DNA from: Sphingomonadales bacterium
Lineage (GTDB): Bacteria > Pseudomonadota > Alphaproteobacteria > Sphingomonadales > Sphingomonadaceae
Direction of reading: 5' to 3'
Length of the DNA stretch: 64,000 bases
Assembly: GCA_025352685.1 (NCBI GenBank)
Contig: JANXSN010000079.1
Location: 1-64,000 of the forward strand
Below are positions 46,905 to 55,842 of this stretch, piece after piece. Positions within the stretch are counted from its first letter, which is position 1. Every line of letters starts with the position of its first letter. The notes beneath the pieces were generated by a model. It was not told the origin of the DNA. It was given only the letters and a program-made list of their open reading frames with translations, and did no database searches. The translations under genes and the position numbers were made by a program.

Positions 46905-47597
46905 TCAGCGCTTGCAGGCGCGTATGGCCCCCGGCTCGGGTCGCCTGCCGCTTGGCTCGAATGCCGCCAAATACCCACCCGCCGACGGCATCGTCTGAAA
47001 ATCAACCTGCTTGTACCCCACGGCTGCGAACTCACATTTCAGCAACTCAGGTGGGGTGCCGTGCTGATTGGTGGGCCGGTTTGCGTCGACTACGATGACA
47101 CGGCCGCCCGTTTTGGTTGCAGGACGCAGGTGCCAGAGGAAGGCGTAGGGGCTGTTAATCTCGTGGTACATGTGGACGAGGAACACGCGGTCGAAGCTGT
47201 TTTCAGGCAAACCCGGGTCGTCGGGCGTGCCGAGTTTGACGCTGACGTTGTCGAGCCGCTCGCGGGTAACCCGCTCGGCGAGCGCATCGCGAACGTCGGG
47301 TAAGATGTCCTGCGCGAGCACCCGACCCTTGGTACCGATCCGGGCCGCCAGCCGGATCGTGTAATAGCCTTCGCCTGCACCGATGTCCGCCACTGTCATA
47401 CCAGGCGTCACGCCCGCGCGATTCATCACCTCGATCGACTCGCCCGCCTTGTCGCGGCTGTCTTCGTTAGACCAGCGCGGCGATACGATCGTTGCGACGG
47501 GGCGGGCGGCCGCGGGGAACGCCGACGGTTTTGACGTCGGCGCAGGCGCTGAGGGGCTGCAGGCCGTGAGCGCGAGCAGGATTACGCCTCCCCGCAA
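46905..47597 (-). CDS. Lipoprotein-type SAM-dependent methyltransferase
   Basis: 230 residues from TTG 47597. Its first residues form a lipoprotein signal (RGGVILLALTAC, lipobox cysteine 13). The class I fold follows: VADIGAGEGYYTIRLAARIG (motif I), RVLAQDILPDV and DRVFLVHMYHEI. The frame is open up to a TTG at 47726 that overlaps the prfB stop, so the protein may be longer. SAM is not expected outside the cytoplasm, so either the signal is not used or the domain binds something else. It lies downstream of prfB on the same strand. Confidence 0.8.
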   Translation of the reverse strand: MRGGVILLALTACSPSAPAPTSKPSAFPAAARPVATIVSPRWSNEDSRDKAGESIEVMNRAGVTPGMTVADIGAGEGYYTIRLAARIGTKGRVLAQDILPDVRDALAERVTRERLDNVSVKLGTPDDPGLPENSFDRVFLVHMYHEINSPYAFLWHLRPATKTGGRVIVVDANRPTNQHGTPPELLKCEFAAVGYKQVDFQTMPSAGGYLAAFEPSGRRPEPGAIRACKR

Positions 47598-47722
47598 CGC
47601 GCAGAACGGTCCCCACGTAGCGGATGGCGCTGTGCGCAGCGGTCGAGTCGCGTGCGAGGCGCTCCCCGCGTCAGCCGGCCCCGGGCGCCTGCGCGTTGCT
47701 GACACGGATCGTGACGAGATCG

Positions 47723-48850
47723 TCAATCGACATCCTCCACAACGACCTTTTCGCCGGTCACCCGCTGGCTTAGCGCTGCCGCCATGAACCGATCGAGGTC
47801 GCCGTCGAGCACTTGGTCTGGTGCCGTAGAAACGACGCCGGTGCGCAGATCCTTCACCATCTGATAGGGTTGCAGTACATACGACCGGATCTGGTGTCCC
47901 CAGCCGATGTCAGTCTTCGACGCGGCGCTGGCGTTCGCTTCGGCCTCGCGTTTCTGCAGTTCAGCCTCGTACAACCGCGCGCGCAACTGATTCATCGCCT
48001 CCGCCTTGTTCTTGTGCTGGCTGCGCTGGTTCTGACATTGGACAACGATGTTGGTCGGCAAGTGCGTGATGCGGACCGCTGAATCGGTTGTATTAATGTG
48101 CTGCCCGCCGGCTCCAGAAGCCCGGTAGGTATCGATGCGCAATTCGCTCTCGACGATTTCGATGTCGATGTTTTCATCGACGACGGGATAGACCCACACG
48201 CTGGCAAAACTGGTGTGACGCCGCGCGGCGCTGTCATAAGGGCTGATGCGAACGAGACGATGCACACCACTCTCGGTCTTGGCGTAGCCGTAAGCGTTCT
48301 CGCCCTTGAGCATCAGCGTCGCCGACTTTAACCCTGCCTGTTCGCCCGAATGGCTGTCGATAAGTTCGACCTTCATGCCGCGCCGTTCCGCCCAGCGCTG
48401 ATACATGCGCGCCAGCATCCCAGCCCAGTCTTGGCTCTCAGTCCCGCCAGCACCTGCGTTGACTTCGATATAGGTGTCGTTGCCGTCTGCTTCGCCCGCC
48501 AGGAGCGCGGCGACCTTGTCGCGTTCAGAGCGCTCTGCAAGCTGGGCGAGGCTTGCGACGCCCTCGTCAACCATCCCGGCGTCACCCTCGGCCTCGGCCA
48601 TATTCATGAGCTCGACCGTGTCGTTGAGTTCGGTCTGGATAGCGCGCGTCGCATCGATCGCTTCCTCAAGCCGGCGACGCTCACGCATCACCACCTGGGC
48701 CGCTTTGGGGTCGTTCCACAACGCCTGGTCCTCGACCATGGCGTTCAATTCCTCAAGCCGGGCAAGCGCCTTATCCCAATCGATAAAACGTCTCAGCAGC
48801 GCGAGGGCGGACTTTATTTGGTCGACGTGAGCCTGCGCTTCGGCGCGCAT
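47723..48850 (-). CDS. prfB: Peptide chain release factor 2
   Basis: 375 residues in one continuous frame, so there is no programmed frameshift, as usual in this class. The peptidyl-hydrolysis motif is GAGGQHINTTDSAV. The codon-recognition tripeptide, SPF in E. coli, is SPY here (ISPYDSAARRHTSF), a variant I recall from other alphaproteobacteria. Upstream is the coiled coil of domain 1. It releases chains at UGA and UAA. It is transcribed away from mrcA, with a hairpin between them. Confidence 0.96.
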   Translation of the reverse strand: MRAEAQAHVDQIKSALALLRRFIDWDKALARLEELNAMVEDQALWNDPKAAQVVMRERRRLEEAIDATRAIQTELNDTVELMNMAEAEGDAGMVDEGVASLAQLAERSERDKVAALLAGEADGNDTYIEVNAGAGGTESQDWAGMLARMYQRWAERRGMKVELIDSHSGEQAGLKSATLMLKGENAYGYAKTESGVHRLVRISPYDSAARRHTSFASVWVYPVVDENIDIEIVESELRIDTYRASGAGGQHINTTDSAVRITHLPTNIVVQCQNQRSQHKNKAEAMNQLRARLYEAELQKREAEANASAASKTDIGWGHQIRSYVLQPYQMVKDLRTGVVSTAPDQVLDGDLDRFMAAALSQRVTGEKVVVEDVD

Positions 48851-48927
48851 AATCTATCCTTCAGTTGGTCGACACCCCAGCCAAATCAGGGGTCTCAAGC
48901 GTTTAGAGAGCGCTCCATCCGCAACAA

Positions 48928-48946
48928 CCCCCAGCTTGCGCTGGGG
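48928..48946 (-). terminator. CCCCAGC hairpin after mrcA
   Basis: A 7-bp stem (CCCCAGC/GCTGGGG) with a TTGC loop, 12 bp after the mrcA stop. A hairpin of this CCCCAGC type is, from memory, frequent between genes in sphingomonads and may be a repeat family as well as a terminator. No T tract follows. Confidence 0.5.
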
Positions 48947-48958
48947 TGACAGTAATAC

Positions 48959-51472
48959 CTAGTAAATCCCGCCCTGCCTTTGCAAGAAATCGCTGTCTTG
49001 TCGCGATTGCGTGTGCGCCTTGGGCACAGCCTTTTTTACGACGAGGGGGAGTTCGTCGCTGCGAATCGAACGACGAGGTTCGCTTTCTGGTTTGAACGCT
49101 TCCCAGATCACGGCCGGTTTGGGATCATTGTCGTCGGGCCAGGTCCCATAGACGCGCTTGCCCGATTTGCGATCGATGCGAACCATTCGAATGCCCGGCG
49201 GCGCGCGGAACGGGACGATCGGCATCCCCTCCATTGCGGGTTTGGCAAACGCCTTGAAAATGGGCGCCGCAATGACGCTCCCCTGCGCGCCACCGCCCAT
49301 GCTACGCGGCCTGTCGTAACCGACGTAGACGCCGCCCACCAGGTCGGGAGATCCACCGACGAACCAGACGTTGGTCGGACCCGACGTCGTTCCAGTTTTC
49401 CCAAACAGCGGGCGGTTGAGGTCGCGCAGGACCGTTGCCGTACCCCGCTGGATGACACCTTCAGTGATGTGCACAACCTGATAGGCCGTCATGGCATCGA
49501 TCACCTGCTTCGTGCGACTCGGCGGGCGTGGCATCGCCTTGCCGTCGTACTCGGCCATGTTGCACCGTTCGCAGGGCCGCGTGTCGGCGCGAAAAATCAC
49601 GGTTCCACTGCGATCCTGAACAAAATCAACCAGCGTCGGCTTCGTCGCGCGGCCGTTACTGGCAAGGATCGAGTAGGCGTTGACCATCTTGGACACCGTC
49701 GTGTCCCCGGCGCCGAGCGCAATCGCAAGCACCGCCGGAAAGGGCTTGCCGGGGTCACTGATGCCGACGGCCTCCGCCATTTTCACGACGTTATCCATGC
49801 CGGTCTGGCTCGCAGCACGCACCGTCATCAAATTACGTGACTGTTCGACGCCCCAGCGCATTGTCTGCGGCCCCGAACCGCCGCCACTGAAGTTGCGAAA
49901 GCATTTTCGACCAAGCCGAGCTCCTTGATAAACACAGAACGGCCCGTCGACAATAATCGAGGCCGGCGTCATCCCGTGATCGAGCGCGGACGCATAGACA
50001 AACGGCTTGAAGCTTGATCCCGGCTGACGCAGTGCTTGGGTAGCGCGGTTGAAGCTGCCCAACCGCGAGTCAAATCCACCCTGCATCGCGAGGATCTGTC
50101 CCGTGTGGGGGTTCTGAACGACCATGCCACCCGAAATCTCGGGCACGCTGCGCAGTGACCAGCCACTGCCCTCAGGTGCCACCACGATCACATCGCCGGG
50201 TTTAATCAATTCGAAAGCCGCACCACCGCCCTTGCGCGGCATCGAAGCATTTGAGGACAGCAATCGCCCCTGCGTCCCATCGACGAACCCAAGCTGTGCC
50301 GCGTCCCCGCCTTTGGCGAGGACAACGGCTGTGCGCCAGTCCTTGTAAGCGATGCCAAGGTTTGCTGCGGTAAAGGCCTGTTGCCAATTGTCCGAAATGT
50401 CCACCTTGCCAGACGGCCCGCTCCATCCGTGGCCGCGATCAAACCGAAGCAAACCTTCTCGTAAGGCAGTTTCAGCGTAGCTTTGCAGTTTGGGATCGAT
50501 CGAGCTGCGCACCCACAACCCGCCGGCATAGACCGAATGCGGACCATCATTGGCGTTCTCGCCGAACTTGCCGATCAGCTGCCGGCGCACTTCTTCGGTG
50601 AAATAGCCGCCAATGACGTCGTCCTTTACCTGGACGCGCGGAATGGTGCCAAGCGGTGTCTGGACGGCGGCGTCATGCTGCGCTTGATCGATAAATCCGT
50701 TGCGCAGCATTTCGCGCAGCACCCAATTCCGGCGTATCATCGCGCGATCGTAATATCGTTCAGGGCGATAGTTTGACGGTCCCTTGGGCAAGATGGCCAA
50801 ATAAGCCATTTGGGGGAGCGTCAAATCCCGCGCGTCTTTGCCGAAATAGGCGAGCGCGGCCGACTGCACGCCGAACGCATTACGCCCGAGCGCAATCTGG
50901 TTGAGATAGAGTTCCATAATCTGCTGCTTGGTCAGCGCTGCCTCAATCCGGTAGGCCAACAACGCCTCCTTGACCTTGCGCGAGTAGGTAACCTGGTTCC
51001 CGATCAACAGATTTTTGGCGACCTGTTGCGTGATCGTCGATGCACCGACCGGACGGCCCGACCGGGTCATGTTGGTAAAAAGCGCTCGGATGACGCTTGG
51101 ATAATCGACGCCGCCGTGTTCGAAAAAGGTGCGATCCTCTGCCGACATATACGCCTTGACCAAAAGCGGCGGGAATTCGTCATAGCTAAGTTGAACCCGA
51201 CGCTCGCGGGCGTAGGAATAGACGGGCGTTCCGTCGACCGAGCGGATGTTGGTCGGGAGCGGCGGCTCGTATTTCAGCAGCGCCGTCGCGTCGGGCAGAC
51301 CGCGCGCAAACGTAAACCAAAATGCGCCATAGGCCAGCAACACGAAACCAGCCGCGATCAGCGCGCGCCGCCCCCATCGGCTCGACCAGCTACGTCGCGC
51401 GAATTCGATCGCGGCATTACCCTGTCGGTTCAGGGTCAAACGGAGGTTTGCAGGTTCGGCAGCGTCGTTCAT
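48959..51472 (-). CDS. mrcA: Penicillin-binding protein 1A
   Basis: 837 residues. A cytoplasmic start is followed by one membrane helix (about 37-58). The GT51 glycosyltransferase domain has EDRTFFEHGG (about 112) and GASTITQQVAKNLL. The transpeptidase has SSFK (about 484), SRN and KTGTTSGPTN (about 690). It polymerises and cross-links peptidoglycan in the periplasm. An OB-like insertion typical of PBP1a lies between the two domains. It follows the amidase gene on the same strand across 45 bp, a cell-wall pair. Confidence 0.96.
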   Translation of the reverse strand: MNDAAEPANLRLTLNRQGNAAIEFARRSWSSRWGRRALIAAGFVLLAYGAFWFTFARGLPDATALLKYEPPLPTNIRSVDGTPVYSYARERRVQLSYDEFPPLLVKAYMSAEDRTFFEHGGVDYPSVIRALFTNMTRSGRPVGASTITQQVAKNLLIGNQVTYSRKVKEALLAYRIEAALTKQQIMELYLNQIALGRNAFGVQSAALAYFGKDARDLTLPQMAYLAILPKGPSNYRPERYYDRAMIRRNWVLREMLRNGFIDQAQHDAAVQTPLGTIPRVQVKDDVIGGYFTEEVRRQLIGKFGENANDGPHSVYAGGLWVRSSIDPKLQSYAETALREGLLRFDRGHGWSGPSGKVDISDNWQQAFTAANLGIAYKDWRTAVVLAKGGDAAQLGFVDGTQGRLLSSNASMPRKGGGAAFELIKPGDVIVVAPEGSGWSLRSVPEISGGMVVQNPHTGQILAMQGGFDSRLGSFNRATQALRQPGSSFKPFVYASALDHGMTPASIIVDGPFCVYQGARLGRKCFRNFSGGGSGPQTMRWGVEQSRNLMTVRAASQTGMDNVVKMAEAVGISDPGKPFPAVLAIALGAGDTTVSKMVNAYSILASNGRATKPTLVDFVQDRSGTVIFRADTRPCERCNMAEYDGKAMPRPPSRTKQVIDAMTAYQVVHITEGVIQRGTATVLRDLNRPLFGKTGTTSGPTNVWFVGGSPDLVGGVYVGYDRPRSMGGGAQGSVIAAPIFKAFAKPAMEGMPIVPFRAPPGIRMVRIDRKSGKRVYGTWPDDNDPKPAVIWEAFKPESEPRRSIRSDELPLVVKKAVPKAHTQSRQDSDFLQRQGGIY

Positions 51473-51517
51473 TGCCGCCGCGTGTAATGTGCGAACACGC
51501 TTGGGGAAAGCGGTCTG

Positions 51518-52762
51518 TTAGCGCAACGCCATCCGTCGGGCGAAATGAACCTCGACAGCACGGCGTAGTGATTGAGCGATGGCCCGCTTTCCCGCGACCG
51601 ACGTCAGCCTCGCGACGTCGGCGACGCTGCTGATATACCCTGCCTCAAGAAGGATCGCAGGAGTGTCAGGCGCCTTCAGCACCGCAAATCCGGCCATCTG
51701 GTGATAGTCGTGCTTGAACGGAACGGCGCGCCCTTCTCTTTTGACAAGATCGGCGAAACGCGCCGAGGCGTTCATCGTTTCGCGTTGAGCGAGGTCGATC
51801 AGGATCGACGACACGTCCGAGCTTTCGGTGCCCAGATTGACCCCGTTGATGACATCGGCGCGATTCTCGCGCGTGGCCAAAGACGCGGCGTTGCGGCCTG
51901 AAGCCACTTCGGAAAGCGTGTAAATTGTTGCTCCGGACGCATCTGATCCCGGCGCGCTGTCAGCATGGATCGAGATAAAGAGGTCAGCCCTTATCCCGCG
52001 CGCAATCTGGACGCGTTCCTGCAAGACAAGGAAACGGTCGTCCTCGCGCGTCAGTGCGACGCGCACGCGGCCTCCCTTAAGTAATTCGTCGCGGATGTCC
52101 TTGGCGAGCACCAGCGTCAGGTCTTTCTCGAGGATCCCCGCTGCACCTGTGGCGCCGGGATCGTGCCCACCATGGCCCGCATCGATTACAACCAACGGCC
52201 GCCCGGTAGGTCCCATGATGCGCGGGCGTGGCAAGCCCGGGCGCGCCGCTGGGATGTCTATGGTGACGCTGAAGCGACTTCGGGGGGGCGCGGCGCGATG
52301 GGCCACGTGCGGCAAATAAAGCTTACGCGGGGCAGCGATTGCAACGATGATTGCATCGCTGCCGTTCGGTGTCGACGCGAGCGTCAGCGACCGCGTGTCG
52401 TCGAAAAGGCGGTTTTGGGTGACACTGTGCGGCGTTGCCAAGTCGAAAACGAACCGGGCGGTTCGGAGACCATCTGGAAGATGACGAACGCGATCTGCCG
52501 GACCGCTGCCGACGTTCGCCGGATCCGCGTCGACGCGAGCAATATCACCTGTACGATCCAGCAACAGCCGATCCGGTCCCATCAGCCGAACGCGCGTTTC
52601 GACGACGCGATCGAACTGCACGGGGATGCAGCTCTCGGCATTATCGACGCCTGCTATTTGCCCTGCCAGGGCTGGCGTCGCGATGCCCATGAGGATCGGC
52701 AAAAGTGCGGACACGCCTACTCTTTGCCGCGCAACACCCTGCCTGGTCCAGCAACTTCGCAT
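51518..52762 (-). CDS. N-acetylmuramoyl-L-alanine amidase (AmiC type)
   Basis: 414 residues from ATG 52762, which gives a signal peptide (VGVSALLPILMGIATPALA). An N-terminal AMIN-like part leads to the Amidase_3 domain (about 180-410). The zinc residues are in IDAGHGGHDPG, the glutamate in EKDL and SIHADSA, and the catalytic glutamate in ILLEAGYIS. It removes stem peptides from murein, as in daughter-cell separation. The frame runs further upstream without a family match. It is in a probable operon with mrcA. Confidence 0.93.
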   Translation of the reverse strand: MRSCWTRQGVARQRVGVSALLPILMGIATPALAGQIAGVDNAESCIPVQFDRVVETRVRLMGPDRLLLDRTGDIARVDADPANVGSGPADRVRHLPDGLRTARFVFDLATPHSVTQNRLFDDTRSLTLASTPNGSDAIIVAIAAPRKLYLPHVAHRAAPPRSRFSVTIDIPAARPGLPRPRIMGPTGRPLVVIDAGHGGHDPGATGAAGILEKDLTLVLAKDIRDELLKGGRVRVALTREDDRFLVLQERVQIARGIRADLFISIHADSAPGSDASGATIYTLSEVASGRNAASLATRENRADVINGVNLGTESSDVSSILIDLAQRETMNASARFADLVKREGRAVPFKHDYHQMAGFAVLKAPDTPAILLEAGYISSVADVARLTSVAGKRAIAQSLRRAVEVHFARRMALR

Positions 52763-53255
52763 GGTTAACACAGTTTTTTGCCAAAAAATCGCTGCAGTCG
52801 GCGGGAGCGTCGCCGTCCAGCGTCCAAATTTCGTCGAATCCGCTGGATCGACGAAAACGGGGTCGGTTGGTCGTTGCAACAGACAAATCCGTCGCGAGCC
52901 GTCGCCACCCTTTTTGTTGCCGTCGGGTGACGAGACTGCTAACCCTAGAGATTGGGGCATTCCAAATTTTTCCGGACCGCTCTTTCTCAGGTCGCGCGGT
53001 AGTTGCGTGACCGATCAGGTTGACGCTCGCATGATGCATGACATTCCGATCAACGCTTTCTTCGGCCATCTGGCCGAGGGGCGCGGTCGGACGCTTTTCT
53101 GGTCGACCCGACCGGGCATGAATTGCGGGCAGACGCACAAACGCTCTTTCGACACCAACAACCCGTCGACGACGGCGCGCCCGGAGCCGCGCCCATGAAC
53201 CGTCCGACGACATCAGGCGCGCGCCCTCAAAGGCTGCGTTCCCGGAGATATTTAA
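52763..53255 (+). promoter_or_regulatory. 493-bp gene-free leader upstream of rne
   Basis: No supported gene lies between the amidase and RNase E starts. Short open frames overlap the region but look antisense. It must carry divergent promoters. Long 5' leaders on rne mRNA are known in E. coli, where they mediate feedback control by RNase E, so this could be one. GC-rich inverted pieces near 53165-53240 may fold. GGAG lies eight bases before the ATG. Confidence 0.4.
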
Positions 53256-55775
53256 ATGACAATGCGTATGCTGATCGATGCGCGCCACCGGGAAGAAACC
53301 CGGGTCGCGGTCATCAAAGGTAACCGAATCGAAGAATTTGATTTCGAATCTGCCGAACACAAGCAGCTCAAGGGCAACATCTATCTGGCCAAAGTGACGC
53401 GGGTCGAACCCTCGTTGCAGGCGGCGTTCATCGACTACGGGGGTAACCGCCACGGTTTCCTCGCGTTCAGCGAAATCCACCCGGATTATTATCAGATTCC
53501 CAAAGAAGACCGCGAAGCGTTGCTCCACGAAGAGGCGGAACACGCCGCCGAGGAAGAAAGACTGCGCGCGGGCGATGACGATATGGATTTAGACAGTCAT
53601 CACGACGATGACGGTCAGGACCATGATCGGCCTGACACCGATCCCGCAGACTACGACGAGGACGCACCGCCGCCGCCCACGACAACCAGTGGCAACGGGA
53701 TCGATGAAAAGGCTGCCGACGCGCTCCGCCAGAAGCGGATGAACCTGCGCCGCCGTTACAAAATTCAGGACGTCATCCGCCGTCGGCAGGTACTGCTGGT
53801 ACAGGTCGTTAAAGAAGAGCGCGGCAACAAAGGCGCGGCGCTGACGACCTATCTGTCGCTTGCCGGACGATATTGCGTGCTGATGCCCAATACGTCGCAC
53901 GGGGGCGGAATCAGTCGCAAGATTTCGAATGCAGCGGACCGCAAGCGGTTGAAGGTCATCATGGCCGAACTCAACCTCCCCAAGACCATGGGTTGCATCG
54001 TGCGCACCGCCGGCCTGCAGCGGACCAAGGTCGAGATTCGCCGCGACTTCGACTATCTTGCCCGCCTGTGGGACGAAATCCGTGAAAACACATTGGGGAG
54101 CGCCGCGCCAGCGCTGATTTACCAGGACAGCGATCTCATCAAGCGGGCGATCCGCGACATCTATAACAAGGACATCGAAGAGGTCGTCGTCGAGGGCGCC
54201 GAGGGCTATGCCCACGCCAAGCAGTTCATGAAGTTGCTGATGCCCAGCCACGCCCGACGCGTGAAGCCTTATGTCGACACCGTGCCGCTGTTTCAGCGCA
54301 ACCATGTCGAGGATCAGCTCGCGGCAATGTATAATCCGGTCGTCCAGCTGAAATCGGGCGGCTATCTGGTTATCAACCCGACCGAAGCGCTGGTGTCGAT
54401 CGACATCAACTCGGGCCGTTCGACGCGCGAATACGGGATCGAGGCGACCGCTGTAGGCACCAATCTTGAAGCCGCGCACGAAATCGCGCGACAATTGCGG
54501 CTGCGCGACATGGCGGGTCTCGTCGTAATCGACTTTATCGACATGGAGAACAATTCCAACATCCGTAAAGTCGAAAAGGCCATGAAGGGTGCACTGACCG
54601 ACGATCGTGCACGAATTCAGGTTGGCCGGATTTCGTCGTTCGGCTTGATGGAGATGAGCCGTCAGCGGCTGCGCACGGGCGTACTTGAAGCATCGACACG
54701 CCAGTGCCCGCATTGCGAGGGGACGGGACTCGTCCGCACAGCATCATCAGCAGGGCTTTCGGCACTGCGCATGCTTGAAGATGAGGCTGGCCGTGGGCGC
54801 GGATCGAGGCTCGTGCTGACCGCCAGCCGCGAGGCCGCACTTTATGTGCTCAACCGGAAGCGGGCCGAACTCGCCGAGATCGAGGAACGCTATGGTGTCG
54901 TGATCGAGGTTGCCTCCGACAACGAAGAAGAGGGCGCGCGGATGGCGGTCGAAGTCAGCGGCCCGCCACCTGCCTTCACGCCGCGCATCGAAGCCCCGGT
55001 ATTCGAAGAAGACGAGGATGAGGCCGTCGAGGAGTTTGGCGACGACGAGCGCGACGAAGAAGAAGACAGTGAGATTGCCGCGGGCTCGCGTGAACGTTCG
55101 GACGAAACCCGCGAGGGGCGTGAAGATGGCGAAGCCGGGCGGGGCCGCCGCCGTCGTCGTCGCGGCCGTCGCGGTCGTCGTGATGATGAGCGGCCCGTCG
55201 AAACAGCCGAAATCGAGCTTGTCGAGACAGGTGGATCCGAAGCCGAAGCCGAAGCCGAAGCCGGTGACAGCGAACTGCAGGCATCGGGCGGTGGCGAAGA
55301 GGCAGAGCGCAAACGCCGCGGTCGTCGCGGTGGACGCCGTCGGCGGGGTCGCAGTGGCTCGGATCGCGAGACGCAAGCCGAAGGCCAGCTGCCCAACGAA
55401 ACCGGCAGCGAAGCTGATCTTGATGTCGCGGCCGAGCCTCCCGTAGCGCAAGAGCCCCCCGTCAAGCCCAAGCGTGTCCGTAAGCCCAAGGCCACCGAGC
55501 CCGAAGCCGACACCGTCGCCGCGCCAGAACCTGAAGTGGTTGCTGAAAAACCCAAACGCGTGCGCAAGCCAAAGACGGCTGCACCGATCGTCGCGTCTCC
55601 GGGCGTCGAAGAAAGCGCAGTCGTAGAAAAGCCAAAGAGGACACGCAAGCCGAAGGTGGTGGAATTAGCCGCATCAGTTGAGACCACCGAGGTAGTGCCT
55701 GAAAACGTGGACAACCAGAGCGGTGGCGAAAAGCGTGGCGGATGGTGGCAACGCACATTCGGCGCGCAGGATTGA
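53256..55775 (+). CDS. rne: Ribonuclease E
   Basis: 839 residues. The S1 domain is at about 35-150 and is interrupted by an aspartate/histidine-rich insertion (about 95-150). RNase H-like and DNase I-like parts follow. Catalytic aspartates are in VSIDINSG (about 384) and FIDMEN (about 428), and the zinc-link cysteines are in CPHC (about 485-488). The tail (about 560-839) is disordered and alternates acidic, arginine-rich and KPKRVRKPK repeats, for RNA and degradosome partners. It initiates mRNA decay and rRNA/tRNA processing. The GAAGCC repeat near 55235-55262 encodes an EA run. Confidence 0.96.
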   Translation: MTMRMLIDARHREETRVAVIKGNRIEEFDFESAEHKQLKGNIYLAKVTRVEPSLQAAFIDYGGNRHGFLAFSEIHPDYYQIPKEDREALLHEEAEHAAEEERLRAGDDDMDLDSHHDDDGQDHDRPDTDPADYDEDAPPPPTTTSGNGIDEKAADALRQKRMNLRRRYKIQDVIRRRQVLLVQVVKEERGNKGAALTTYLSLAGRYCVLMPNTSHGGGISRKISNAADRKRLKVIMAELNLPKTMGCIVRTAGLQRTKVEIRRDFDYLARLWDEIRENTLGSAAPALIYQDSDLIKRAIRDIYNKDIEEVVVEGAEGYAHAKQFMKLLMPSHARRVKPYVDTVPLFQRNHVEDQLAAMYNPVVQLKSGGYLVINPTEALVSIDINSGRSTREYGIEATAVGTNLEAAHEIARQLRLRDMAGLVVIDFIDMENNSNIRKVEKAMKGALTDDRARIQVGRISSFGLMEMSRQRLRTGVLEASTRQCPHCEGTGLVRTASSAGLSALRMLEDEAGRGRGSRLVLTASREAALYVLNRKRAELAEIEERYGVVIEVASDNEEEGARMAVEVSGPPPAFTPRIEAPVFEEDEDEAVEEFGDDERDEEEDSEIAAGSRERSDETREGREDGEAGRGRRRRRRGRRGRRDDERPVETAEIELVETGGSEAEAEAEAGDSELQASGGGEEAERKRRGRRGGRRRRGRSGSDRETQAEGQLPNETGSEADLDVAAEPPVAQEPPVKPKRVRKPKATEPEADTVAAPEPEVVAEKPKRVRKPKTAAPIVASPGVEESAVVEKPKRTRKPKVVELAASVETTEVVPENVDNQSGGEKRGGWWQRTFGAQD

Positions 55776-55842
55776 TCATGGGGGCGGTAGCCGCGCGGTG
55801 TTTCACGCGCCGTTCATCTGCCGCCCGCAAAACCTGCCTGTG

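Noticed and set aside
48850-48850. A programmed frameshift in prfB
   Set aside because: The whole protein is in one frame, without an internal TGA near codon 25.
54747-55756. Long minus-strand frames opposite the RNase E tail
   Set aside because: They come from the repetitive, low-complexity tail and have no motif.
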